A DNA stretch of 53,148 nucleotides from Alicyclobacillus shizuokensis NBRC 103103 (GTDB lineage: Bacteria > Bacillota > Bacilli > Alicyclobacillales > Alicyclobacillaceae), in the NCBI RefSeq assembly GCF_001552255.1, contig NZ_BCQV01000003.1, positions 1 to 53,148 on the forward strand, read 5' to 3'. The notes beneath the pieces were generated by a model, which had not been told where the DNA came from, did no database searches, and was given only the letters and a program-made list of their open reading frames with translations. Numbering within the stretch: the stretch's first letter is position 1; the number at the start of each line of letters is the position of its first letter. Of the stretch, positions 33,789 to 42,349 are shown one piece after another. The translations under genes were made by a program, and so were the position numbers.

Positions 33789-34892
33789 GTGGCCCAGATT
33801 TCGCGTTACCAGGTGATTTTGATGCTGGTGTGGGTGGTGCTCGGAACGGGCATTCTCACCATGCCTGGCACCATCGCCCAGTTCACCGTGCACGACGCCT
33901 GGATGGGCGCCTCCTTCTTGCTGTTGGGAGGGGGACTGTCGGCCGGGGTAGCGTGGCTGCACGTGCGGTTGTTTCCCGGCCTCACGCTGACGCAGGCTGT
34001 GCGGGCGGCATTTGGACCGTGGATTGGCCGCTTTCTGGCCGTGTGGCTGTGCCTGTGGCTGCTGATTACCACCGCTACGGTTGGACGCGAGATGAGCGCC
34101 TTTGTCACGGTCGCCACATTGCCCAACACGGCGGAGTATCTGGTCGGCGCCGCTGCTTTCGCCTGTGTGGCGTATCTGGTGTATCTGGGGATTGAGGTGG
34201 TGGGGCGCGTCAACGAGTTCATCATGCCGCTGGTGCTGGTCATTGTCCCTCTCTTGTTCGTGTTGGCGCTGCGCTGGTTTGACGTTGCCGCCTTTCAGCC
34301 GGTTTGGGCGGAGGGATTCACTCCCATCTGGCGCTCCGGCATCGTCCCGGCTTTTGCCTACGGTCTGGAGTTTGTTGTCGCCCTGCAGTGGGTGCCTGCG
34401 CTGCGGACTCCGCGCACGCTGCCCTTGGACATCCTGATTGCGTCCGCAGTCAGCAGCCTGATTCTCACCGTGTTGGTGGTGGAGACGGTCGGCGTCGTCG
34501 GCTGGCCGGTGAAATACATGAACTACCCTGTGTTGGAGGTGGTGCGGGCGATTCGCCTGGGAAAGCTGATTGAGCGGCTCGACACCGTGTACGCGATGGG
34601 GGTGGTAGCCATCCTGGTGTTGAAGCTGAGTGCCATTCACCTGTCCCTGTGCCGCGCGCTGCAGGATGTCTGCGGTACGCAAGATGCGCGCTGGGCTGTG
34701 TTGCCGGCCGCGTTCGCCGTGTGGGCCGCGAGTTACTTTTTATTCCGCAACACTGCGGGCGTCACCGCCTTCATCCTGTCCGTGGTGCCTGGCTACTTTC
34801 TGGTGACAGCCATCTTCCTTCCGCTTGTTTCCTACGCCGCCGCTTGGCTGCGGCGGAGGCCGTGGCGGCGCACAGCAGCCGGCCGCCTCTGA
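33789..34892 (+). CDS. gerB: Spore germination permease, GerB (subunit B)
   Basis: A 367-residue membrane protein with about ten helices and the amino-acid-permease fold of GerAB/GerKB. Evidence: ISRYQVILMLVWVVLGTGILTMPG at the start, LTLTQAVRAAFGPWIGRFL, and RVNEFIMPLVLVIVPLLF. This subunit binds the germinant and gates the A-subunit channel. It starts at GTG 33789, one base after the small protein stops. It is the last gene of the operon. Confidence 0.92.
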   Translation: MAQISRYQVILMLVWVVLGTGILTMPGTIAQFTVHDAWMGASFLLLGGGLSAGVAWLHVRLFPGLTLTQAVRAAFGPWIGRFLAVWLCLWLLITTATVGREMSAFVTVATLPNTAEYLVGAAAFACVAYLVYLGIEVVGRVNEFIMPLVLVIVPLLFVLALRWFDVAAFQPVWAEGFTPIWRSGIVPAFAYGLEFVVALQWVPALRTPRTLPLDILIASAVSSLILTVLVVETVGVVGWPVKYMNYPVLEVVRAIRLGKLIERLDTVYAMGVVAILVLKLSAIHLSLCRALQDVCGTQDARWAVLPAAFAVWAASYFLFRNTAGVTAFILSVVPGYFLVTAIFLPLVSYAAAWLRRRPWRRTAAGRL

Positions 34893-34953
34893 CCCGCCCG
34901 CGTTGCTCATTGCCGTGGATTCGTCCGTTCATGCATCAGACCCTTTTATCTTT

Positions 34954-34959
34954 TATAAT
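34954..34959 (+). promoter_or_regulatory. -10 box of the aldo/keto reductase gene
   Basis: A perfect TATAAT at 34954-34959, in a locally AT-rich stretch 39 bp before the ATG. No matching -35 is evident at the usual distance. It is followed by an imperfect palindrome AAATTTCG-ATAG-CGAATTTT. Confidence 0.45.
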
Positions 34960-34997
34960 AAATTTCGATAGCGAATTTTGGGGCAGGAGATGAGACC

Positions 34998-35894
34998 ATG
35001 GAGCGGAGAAAATACGGCAACACCGATATGACGGTCAGTGTGCTGGGCTTCGGCGGCGCCGAGATCGGCTTTCGTGGTGCGTCCGTTCAGGATGTGGAGC
35101 GCCTGTTGGGGTCGGCGCTGGATGCGGGGTTGAACGTGATTGACACGGCCGCCTGCTACGCGACCAGCGAAGAGCTGATTGGCCAGGCGGTCGGTCATCG
35201 GCGCCAAGATTATTACCTGTTCACCAAGTGCGGCCACGCGGCCGGTCTGGATACGCCGGACTGGCACCCGCAGACAATAACCGCCAGCATCGACCGCAGT
35301 CTCAAACGACTGCGCACCGACTACGTCGACGTCATCCACCTGCACAGCTGCACCCTGGACGTGCTCAAGCAGGGGGACGTCATCGAGGCCCTGCAAAAGG
35401 CACGGGAGGCCGGGAAAACCCGCTACATCGGCTACAGCGGCGACGGCCAGGCGGCGCTGTACGCGGTCGAGTCGGGCGCCTTCGATAGCCTCGAGACCTC
35501 CGTGAACATTGCGGATCAGGAGGCGATTGAACTGACCCTGCCGAAGGCGCAGGCGCGGGGTATGGGGGTTGTCGTGAAACGGCCGATTGCGAACGCGGCG
35601 TGGCTGCACGCCTCCCTCCCGGACAATACCTACATCCAACCGTACTGGCGCCGTCTGCAGGAGCTGGATTTGGACATCACAAGGCGTGGCCCGCGCGATT
35701 CGGTGGCCGCCGCGTTGCGTTTTACCCTGAGTGTGCCGGGGGTGCACACGGCGATTGTCGGGACGTCGAATCCCACCCGGTATGTGGAGAACGCGGCGAT
35801 GGTGGCAGAGGGCCCGCTGCCGGCGCCGGAGTACGACGCCATCCGCCGGCGCTGGCGCGAGGTGGCCAAACCCGACTGGGTGGGACTGGAGTAA
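34998..35894 (+). CDS. Aldo/keto reductase
   Basis: A 298-residue TIM-barrel oxidoreductase. The catalytic set is visible: Asp and Tyr in VIDTAACYATSEE, Lys in YLFTKCGHA and His in DVIHLHSC. The NADPH-binding C-terminal part includes AIVGTSNPTRYVEN. Such enzymes reduce aldehydes or ketones. It is transcribed alone, ended by a hairpin. The TAACYA sequence lacks the typical Y-G pattern but keeps the Tyr. The substrate is unknown. Confidence 0.9.
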   Translation: MERRKYGNTDMTVSVLGFGGAEIGFRGASVQDVERLLGSALDAGLNVIDTAACYATSEELIGQAVGHRRQDYYLFTKCGHAAGLDTPDWHPQTITASIDRSLKRLRTDYVDVIHLHSCTLDVLKQGDVIEALQKAREAGKTRYIGYSGDGQAALYAVESGAFDSLETSVNIADQEAIELTLPKAQARGMGVVVKRPIANAAWLHASLPDNTYIQPYWRRLQELDLDITRRGPRDSVAAALRFTLSVPGVHTAIVGTSNPTRYVENAAMVAEGPLPAPEYDAIRRRWREVAKPDWVGLE

Positions 35895-35918
35895 AGCGGG
35901 GGCTGTGTCCGTATGACC

Positions 35919-35943
35919 ATGGCCAGCCCCGACGGCTGGCCAT
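35919..35943. terminator. Hairpin between convergent genes
   Basis: ATGGCCAGCC (35919-35928) and GGCTGGCCAT (35934-35943) form a perfect 10-bp stem around CCGAC. It lies between the converging aldo/keto reductase and the charged protein, so it could serve both, although no T tract follows on either strand. Confidence 0.5.
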
Positions 35944-35969
35944 TGTCGACGAAACATGGCTGACGCTGC

Positions 35970-36542
35970 TTAGCTCTCCGGATTGCCGGGCCGGCTCCTC
36001 CGCCGACGCCGGCGCGTGGTTGCCTTGCGCTTGGAAATGCGGAGCTTCACCTCCCGTTCAATCGTGGTGTGGCGCGTGATCATCGCGGGTGTCATTTTAC
36101 CCTGCGCGGTGAAGGCGCAAAAGTCGTATGGGGTTTTCAGCTCGTCTTTCGAGACCTGCATCTCGTCGGCCAGGCCGTCTCTGTCCAGCACCTCGCGCTC
36201 CCGAAACTTGGGTGAGAGCACAGCGTTTTCTCCGCTGGGCAGAGGGATGATGATTTCCTCTTCGCCGCTCTCGTGAAACAACTGTTCCAGCTCTTCAAAC
36301 AGAAGCTTGTTTTCCTCGTTGCGCTCCTTGGCAATTTCCTTGTTCTGAAAATAACGCCGGACTAAATCCTCCAGCTTCAGGCGCAGGGTCTCCTCGACCT
36401 CTGTTTCCGCGAACGCCGGCGGCGCCTCCGCTGTGTCGGTTGTTGCCTCCCCTTGGCTGGCCAATCCGTCTTCTTTCACGCTCGCCAAGGTCTTGTCTTC
36501 TGGCTCACTCGGCGTCCGCAGACGGTTCTCGGTTGTTGACAC
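35970..36542 (-). CDS. Hypothetical charged protein with a coiled-coil-like centre
   Basis: A 190-residue protein with no recognised family. Residues about 1-50 are Glu/Ala/Thr-rich and probably disordered. About 52-95 is a likely coiled coil (EETLRLKLEDLVRRYFQNKEIAKERNEE). A compact region follows (IIIPLPSGENAVL, then KTPYDFCAFTAQGKMT), and the end is very basic with RRRRRR. The GTG at 36542 is preferred because GGTGGAAGG precedes it. The acidic-to-basic polarity suggests binding to DNA or other polyanions; this is inference. Confidence 0.6.
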   Translation of the reverse strand: MSTTENRLRTPSEPEDKTLASVKEDGLASQGEATTDTAEAPPAFAETEVEETLRLKLEDLVRRYFQNKEIAKERNEENKLLFEELEQLFHESGEEEIIIPLPSGENAVLSPKFREREVLDRDGLADEMQVSKDELKTPYDFCAFTAQGKMTPAMITRHTTIEREVKLRISKRKATTRRRRRRSRPGNPES

Positions 36543-36835
36543 GATACCTTCCACCTCACAACGTGTTGTCCCAACGAAACTGCCCGTATCGCTCCGTCGA
36601 CTGGACCCCGGCGGGAACCCACAGAGGTCTATGTTACACGATGCGGACGGGCCGTGTCATGTGAAGGGAGGCTGCGGTTGCGAAGGCAGGTGAGCAAATT
36701 CCTTATTGTCAGGGACGGCAGACAGGTTTAGACTGTATCTGTTTTCTGACGGCGTCGCCGCCGGGGGATGTATGGACGCGCTGGAGGCTCGCGCGTCGAC
36801 GCCAGTCCAATTCGCACACAGCGGGGGAAGTCGGG

Positions 36836-38062
36836 ATGGGCCTGCCCAAAGACTTGCGGCGGATTTTGTGGATGTCGTCCGTGTTTCTCGTCATCTTTAC
36901 CTTCATGGGCATCTTTGTCAACCTGTACATCTGGGAGCGTCACCAAAGCATCGCCGAGTTGTGTTGGTACAACATCGTCCTGTTCATGGCCTGGGGCGTC
37001 GGTTTCACCACCGGCGCGGGCAGTCTCACGCGGTTTTCCTGCCGGGTGCCGATGCGCCTGTCGGCGCTCTCGGGCCTGGCGGCGTTCGTCGTCCTGTGCC
37101 TCGTCCATGTCCATGACGAGTACCTGTGGATTGCGCTGGTCGCCATCCCCGCCGGCCTGTTTGGAGGTTTTTATTATTCCGGGCAAAACCTGAGCATCAT
37201 CCGCTTGGGCCGAGGCGAGGAATTCTCCGCGTTCTACTTCTATCAGAACTTGATCAACCAGGTGGTCGGTCTGGTCAACCCGCTTCTGTTCGCGCTCTTC
37301 ATCCACTGGTTCGGCTATGGCAGCTCGTTCCTCCTGATGATGCTGTTTGTCTGCGTCATGTTTGCCCTCTCGTTTCTCGTCCCGCCCATCACGTACAAAC
37401 AGGACGTGGACGCGGGCGGATCGTTCTACAGCCACATGTCCTGGCGGGACGTGTTTCCGACGCGAAGCCTGCGCTGGATGCACGCTGGGTTATTTGCGGG
37501 CGCGCTGTTCTTCCAGTTCCAGTCTGCCCTCTCGCTGATTCTGACGTTCAGCGTCACCGGCAACAGGGTGGTCATCGGGCTGCTGAGCATGGGCTACACC
37601 CTGGCCTGTATCCTGGCCTTGCGGCTGTACCAGCGCCTGGAACTCCCGGGCCGGCAGTGGATGAACATCGGCGTGGGGCTCATCGCGGCCGGGTTCCTGC
37701 TCGCTGTGTTCCCGCAGGCCACTGTCCGCGTCGTCTCCAACTTTTTTACCACGGTCGGCATGTTTTACTTCGGATCCGTATGGAATGCGCAGCAGTACGC
37801 GATGTTCAGCGAGTTGTCGCCGATGCATTCGGCGCGCCTTTTCACCTGGCGCGAGAACACGTTTAATGTGTCGCGGATTTTTGTGTACGCGGCTTTGTTT
37901 CCGCTGCACCGGTTGGCGGGGCCGCCGTTTTACGCCATCCTGGCGGCGATTCTGGTCTGCTCGGTGCTGGTCCCGTATCTGCAGAACAAGTCGCTGGAGC
38001 TGGCGCGGGGGTCTCGCGTGGCGGCCCGCCCGCTGCCGCAGGGACCGGGCAAAGGTGTGTAG
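36836..38062 (+). CDS. MFS-like membrane protein
   Basis: A 408-residue protein with about 12 hydrophobic segments and a central loop, an MFS layout. The first helix (ILWMSSVFLVIFTFMGIFVNLYIW) and the segment GGFYYSGQNLSIIRLGRGEEFSAFYFYQNLINQVVGLV resemble uncharacterised MFS proteins of Bacillota. GGGGGAAG precedes the ATG. No drug motif is evident and the substrate is unknown. It is upstream of the flagellar cluster but probably a separate unit. Confidence 0.75.
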   Translation: MGLPKDLRRILWMSSVFLVIFTFMGIFVNLYIWERHQSIAELCWYNIVLFMAWGVGFTTGAGSLTRFSCRVPMRLSALSGLAAFVVLCLVHVHDEYLWIALVAIPAGLFGGFYYSGQNLSIIRLGRGEEFSAFYFYQNLINQVVGLVNPLLFALFIHWFGYGSSFLLMMLFVCVMFALSFLVPPITYKQDVDAGGSFYSHMSWRDVFPTRSLRWMHAGLFAGALFFQFQSALSLILTFSVTGNRVVIGLLSMGYTLACILALRLYQRLELPGRQWMNIGVGLIAAGFLLAVFPQATVRVVSNFFTTVGMFYFGSVWNAQQYAMFSELSPMHSARLFTWRENTFNVSRIFVYAALFPLHRLAGPPFYAILAAILVCSVLVPYLQNKSLELARGSRVAARPLPQGPGKGV

Positions 38063-38069
38063 CAAGATG

Positions 38070-38096
38070 CAAGATGCGGGCGCGTGGTGCCGATAT
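38070..38096 (+). promoter_or_regulatory. Sigma-D flagellar promoter of flgN-flgK-flgL
   Basis: CAAG (38070-38073), a 15-bp spacer, GCCGATAT (38089-38096). The Bacillus sigma-D consensus is TAAA-N15-GCCGATAA. The same CAAG-N15-GCCGATAT stands before hag. Confidence 0.7.
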
Positions 38097-38181
38097 ATTG
38101 ATAGAGGACAGGAGCACCCGTTGGGTTGACACGGCTGCTTGGGTTGGCAATCCCGGCCCCCATCAGCAAAGGGGTGGTTGC

Positions 38182-38676
38182 ATGAGCGACACAGTCCAGA
38201 GGCTGTTGACGCTGCTTGAACTGCTGCTGGCGGAGCACCAGCAGTTGGTTTCCTTGACGGAACGCCAAAAGAGTGCATTGATTCGAAGGGACACTCGCGC
38301 CTTGGAGCCGCTGGTGGCGAAGATTGACAGGTCCGTCACCCGCGTGCAGGAGCTGGAAACCGAACGCCGACGTCTGCAAGCGGATTTGGCCCGGGAATAC
38401 CAGCTGGAGGAAGGCCAGGTGACGGTGTCGGAACTGGCGCGCCGCTTGGAGGCGCCGCTGGCGGGGCGCCTGCAGAAGCTGGGGGCGGCCCTGCGCGAGG
38501 CGATTGTCCGGCTGCAGCAGCTCTGCGCCGAAAACGAGCGAATCATGCAGCAGTCGCTGCGCTACATTGAGCAGATGTTTGAGTGGATACGGGGCAGCGC
38601 CGAGAGCACAGGCTATGGGCCGCGGACCCCGGCGGGGCGTTCCCCGTCGTCTGTGGCCATCAACGTGCGGGCGTAG
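38182..38676 (+). CDS. flgN: Flagellar export chaperone FlgN
   Basis: A 164-residue, almost fully helical protein with FlgN-like layout: an N-terminal block MSDTVQRLLTLLELLLAEHQ, a long coiled coil (LEPLVAKIDRSVTRVQELETERRRLQ), and QQSLRYIEQMFEW near the end. It protects hook-associated proteins FlgK and FlgL, which are encoded next. ATG 38182 is preceded by AAAGGGG. The identification depends strongly on position before flgK. Confidence 0.85.
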   Translation: MSDTVQRLLTLLELLLAEHQQLVSLTERQKSALIRRDTRALEPLVAKIDRSVTRVQELETERRRLQADLAREYQLEEGQVTVSELARRLEAPLAGRLQKLGAALREAIVRLQQLCAENERIMQQSLRYIEQMFEWIRGSAESTGYGPRTPAGRSPSSVAINVRA

Positions 38677-38741
38677 AGAGAAGCTGCGGAGGGAGCAACC
38701 GCTAGGCTTCGTCATGCTGGAACATAGAAGGAGGTTGTCGC

Positions 38742-40388
38742 GTGCTCGGAACCTTTCTCGGCTTGGAAATCGCGACGCGGGGGCTGCAGGCGCAGCAGGC
38801 GGCGATTGAGGTTACCGCCCACAACGTCGCCAACGCCAATACACCGGGGTACAGCCGCCAACGGGCCGATTTGACCGCAACCCTGCCGCTGGAGGTCCCC
38901 GGATTGACCAGCGCGGTGCACGGACAGATTGGTACCGGGGTCGAGGTGGCGGAGATTCAGCGCCTGCGGGACAACTACCTGGACAACCAGTACTGGGACC
39001 AGAATCAGTACCTGGGCCAGTGGCAGGCGACACAGGATTCGCTGCAGAAGATCACGGCCATCTTGAATGAACCGTCCGATTCGGGCATTTCCACCGTGAT
39101 GCAGAGCTTTTGGAACGCTTGGGACCAACTCGCGACCAATCCGGGCGATTTGAGCGCGCGCAACCTGGTCGCGCAAAGCGCGGTCACGGTCGCCCAGACG
39201 CTCAACCAAATGGCCAATCAGCTTTCCGACCTGAACGACGATTTGACGACCAGCCTCGGCGACACGGTGGATCAGGTCAATTCGTACCTGACCCAAATTG
39301 CCCAGTTGAACAAGCAGATTGACATTGTCTCCCAATCTGGCAACCAGCCGAACGACCTGTTGGACCAGCGTGACTACCTGGTGGACCAGCTGTCGAGCCT
39401 CGTGGATATCTCGGTCAAGTCGGACGGGACGACGCCGTTCCAGATCTCGATTGGCGGCACGGTGGTGCTGGACGACCAAACGGTGGAGACCGATCCGTCC
39501 GACCCCTCGCAGCCTGTGCTGCATACCACGGGTGACCCGGCGAATCCGTTGTCCATTCCGGTGAGCGGTGGCCAGGTGAAGGGGTTGGTCGACTCGCTGT
39601 CGCTGCTCGCGGGCTATCAGGAGGATTTGGACGCGTTTGTCAACGGTTTGGTTAACGGCCCGGCGACCATCACCCTGGCCGGGGACTGGACGGTGAGCGC
39701 GTCCGCGGGCGGGGCGACCCTGCCGGTGGACATGACGATAGGGGGCCAATCGTATTCTGCCGGGACGCTGCTCTCCGACATCGCGGCGGACAATCCATCG
39801 CTCGGCATCACGTTTGACGCTTCGGGGGACGCGACCATCCCGCAGGGAACACAGATCACCGTTGACGGGCTGAACGCGTTGGAGGAGATGGGGTACAACG
39901 AGAACGGGGACCACGCGCCCCCCTTGTTCCTCGCCGGCACGGAGACGTCTGGGGAGCCCATCACCGCGGCCAACATTACGGTGAATCCGGAAGTGCTTTC
40001 GGACGTGTCCCAGTTGGCGGCGGGGCTGTCCACAAACGCGGGCGATGGGACGCTGGCCACCACCATCAGCAGCCTCAAGAGCGCCGAGATTCAGTTTTCC
40101 GATGCCGCCGACTCATCGGCCACGATGCCGCTCAAACAAGGGACCTTGGACGAATTCCTGCAGGCGGTCGTCGGCCAGCTGGGCATCCAGGGCCAGCAGG
40201 CTGAACAAGAAGTGTCCGCGCAGCAGGCGGTGATGCAGCAGATTGACATGCAGCGCCAGTCCGTGTCCGGGGTGTCGATTGACGAAGAGATGTCCAACCT
40301 GATTCAGTACCAGCAGGCGTACAACGCCTCGGCGAAGGTGATATCGGTCATCAACGATCTGCTCGATACCCTGATACAAAACGTGTGA
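38742..40388 (+). CDS. flgK: Flagellar hook-associated protein 1, FlgK
   Basis: A 548-residue protein. The N terminus LGLEIATRGLQAQQAAIEVTAHNVANANTPGYSRQRAD is the rod/hook signature, and the C terminus VSIDEEMSNLIQYQQAYNASAKVISVINDLLDTLI is the matching D0 helix. The central domain is rich in Asp, Thr and Gly. GTG 38742 follows AAGGAGG. FlgK forms the hook-filament junction. It is co-transcribed with flgN and flgL. Confidence 0.96.
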   Translation: MLGTFLGLEIATRGLQAQQAAIEVTAHNVANANTPGYSRQRADLTATLPLEVPGLTSAVHGQIGTGVEVAEIQRLRDNYLDNQYWDQNQYLGQWQATQDSLQKITAILNEPSDSGISTVMQSFWNAWDQLATNPGDLSARNLVAQSAVTVAQTLNQMANQLSDLNDDLTTSLGDTVDQVNSYLTQIAQLNKQIDIVSQSGNQPNDLLDQRDYLVDQLSSLVDISVKSDGTTPFQISIGGTVVLDDQTVETDPSDPSQPVLHTTGDPANPLSIPVSGGQVKGLVDSLSLLAGYQEDLDAFVNGLVNGPATITLAGDWTVSASAGGATLPVDMTIGGQSYSAGTLLSDIAADNPSLGITFDASGDATIPQGTQITVDGLNALEEMGYNENGDHAPPLFLAGTETSGEPITAANITVNPEVLSDVSQLAAGLSTNAGDGTLATTISSLKSAEIQFSDAADSSATMPLKQGTLDEFLQAVVGQLGIQGQQAEQEVSAQQAVMQQIDMQRQSVSGVSIDEEMSNLIQYQQAYNASAKVISVINDLLDTLIQNV

Positions 40389-40510
40389 TGCTCTGCACCT
40401 CGCTCGCGGGATGGTGTGGCTTTGTGGCGGCTTGCGGGCGGTGCCGGAAGAGCTGGCGCGGCGGCTACGGCCTGCCGGCGCGCGGTGTTCAGTTCGGGGA
40501 GGGATGAACG

Positions 40511-41425
40511 GTGCGAATCACCCAAGGCATGCTCAACCAGCAGATGCTGTATGATCTCGAAAACAACACGCAGCGACTCAGTCAACTGCAGAATGAGGTG
40601 GCGACGGGCCAGCGGATCAATTCCCCGGCGGATGATCCGATTGGCGTCGGTTTTGTGATGCGCTACAACAGCGACATCGCCTACTACCAGCAGTACCAAA
40701 GCAATGCCAACGCCGCTCAGGGCTTCCTGAATTACACCGATACGGTGATGAACCAGGCGATACAGGTTATCCAGCGTGCCCGCGACCTGGCGGTGCAGGG
40801 GGCGTCCGACACCATGGCGCCGTCCGACCGCGAGGCTTTGGCTTCTGAGGTCGACCAGCTGTATCAGCAGCTGGTGACCATCGGCAACTCGCAGTACAAC
40901 GGCCAATACATTTTCAACGGCCAGCAGACGAACATTGCGCCCTACCCCACAACCGGTGCCGAGAACGCCACAACCGATACGGGATCCATCCTGTACGACC
41001 TGGGTGACGGGATTGAGATGAACGTGAATACCCCGGGCAGCCAGTTTTTTGGCGATGCGGTCGCTGCAACGGACGCGGGCAAGGGCGCGAGTGACAACGC
41101 GTTTGACCTGTTGTTGAGCCTGAGCACGGCGCTGAAAAACGACGACGGGCAGGCCGTCAGCCAACTGTTGGGGCAATTTGACTCGCGGCTCGACCAAATG
41201 ACCGCGGCGCAGGCCAATGTGGGCGCACGGCTCGACCGCATCCAGTTTGAGCAAAACCGTCTTTCCGACTTGGTGAACAACTTCCAGTCCTTGCTCGCTG
41301 GGGTGCAGGACGCGGACATGGCGCAGACCATCACGGATTTGACCACCGCCCAGACGGTGCAGCAGGCGTCGCTCGCGGTTGGGGCACGCATCATCGTGCC
41401 GACGTTGGTGGATTTTCTGAAGTAG
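40511..41425 (+). CDS. flgL: Flagellar hook-associated protein 3, FlgL
   Basis: A 304-residue protein. The N-terminal block MRITQGMLNQQMLYDLENNTQRLSQLQNEVATGQRI is the FlgL/flagellin D0 helix, and the C terminus AQTITDLTTAQTVQQASLAVGARIIVPTLVDFL matches. GTG 40511 follows GGGGAGGG. It caps the FlgK ring and links to the filament. Confidence 0.95.
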   Translation: MRITQGMLNQQMLYDLENNTQRLSQLQNEVATGQRINSPADDPIGVGFVMRYNSDIAYYQQYQSNANAAQGFLNYTDTVMNQAIQVIQRARDLAVQGASDTMAPSDREALASEVDQLYQQLVTIGNSQYNGQYIFNGQQTNIAPYPTTGAENATTDTGSILYDLGDGIEMNVNTPGSQFFGDAVAATDAGKGASDNAFDLLLSLSTALKNDDGQAVSQLLGQFDSRLDQMTAAQANVGARLDRIQFEQNRLSDLVNNFQSLLAGVQDADMAQTITDLTTAQTVQQASLAVGARIIVPTLVDFLK

Positions 41426-41545
41426 CCTTCCCGGTCCCTGGCGTCGCTTTGGTGCAAGCTGCCGTCCGGCGCCTGAGCGCTGTGTGATCTGTGTCAAGTG
41501 GGCGAGAGTCCTGCGGACTGATGGCCGCATGTCGGAGGGGGACGG

Positions 41546-42118
41546 ATGATACCGCAAATCCAGATTCAGCAGGTGTTTGGACAAATCGGTATACGCTACT
41601 CCCCGGCGCACTGGGAGATTCACACCCGCCAGGCGGACTTGACGATTGACGCCCCGGCTGCGGAACTGACCATTCACACAATCCCCGGCCGCTTGGATAT
41701 CGACCAAACAGAGGCGTTTGCGGACGAGGGCCTGCGCACCCCGCTTGAGTTCTCCAAGCACCAGGCCGCCCTCGCCCGCCAGGCGGCCGCCCAGGGTGTG
41801 GCGGACACGGCCGACTGGGGCCAGCGCTTTTTGCACATTGAGCAGGGCGACCCCCTGCCGCAGTGGGTGATGCGCTATCGTGACCACCAGCGTCAATTTG
41901 CCCCTCAGTTGGTTCCGCGCCCGTTTTCTGTGAAGATTCACTACCAGCCGGGGCACGTGGATATCAAGGCGCACGTTCAACCCGTGCGGGTGTCCGCCGT
42001 CACGCATCCGGTCGAGGTGGAGTTTCAGCCGGGGAGCGTACACACCTACCTCGCGCGGGCTCCCCAATTGCGGGTGATTTCTCCACCGATGGCGGCGTTG
42101 GCTGACGTCCGAGCGTGA
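41546..42118 (+). CDS. DUF6470 family protein (YviE-like)
   Basis: A 190-residue protein with the family pattern IQIQQVFGQIGIRYSPAHWEIHTRQADLTI near the N terminus and repeated Ile/Pro beta-strand segments later. In Bacillus subtilis yviE lies after flgL and before fliW-csrA-hag. Its function is unknown. GGAGGGGGACGG precedes the ATG. Here the gene is followed directly by hag. Confidence 0.85.
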   Translation: MIPQIQIQQVFGQIGIRYSPAHWEIHTRQADLTIDAPAAELTIHTIPGRLDIDQTEAFADEGLRTPLEFSKHQAALARQAAAQGVADTADWGQRFLHIEQGDPLPQWVMRYRDHQRQFAPQLVPRPFSVKIHYQPGHVDIKAHVQPVRVSAVTHPVEVEFQPGSVHTYLARAPQLRVISPPMAALADVRA

Positions 42119-42246
42119 GCGCACGGATGCGTCCACGCCGGACCGCACAGCCGTGTTACCGGGCTGCGTCGAGATATAGATTGGCCTCTCGATCTCCTCT
42201 TTCCAGCCCTCTTGATTTCCAGCACGCGATTTCATGACGAACGATG

Positions 42247-42273
42247 CAAGTTTGGGGCGCTTTCCGCCGATAT
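42247..42273 (+). promoter_or_regulatory. Sigma-D flagellar promoter of hag
   Basis: CAAG (42247-42250), a 15-bp spacer, GCCGATAT (42266-42273), 76 bp before the hag ATG. The leader carries a GGAC/GTCC hairpin and a CCCCG/CGGGG hairpin (42309-42322) just before the ribosome binding site. Confidence 0.75.
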
Positions 42274-42349
42274 AAGGAATGAGTGGATGGACAAGTGTCC
42301 TCCGAACCCCGCGCAGCCGGGGAAACCTCACAAGGGAAGGGTGTACTGC

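Noticed and set aside
38712-39914. A 400-codon minus-strand frame opposite flgK
   Set aside because: Antisense to flgK with no domain; a shadow of codon bias.
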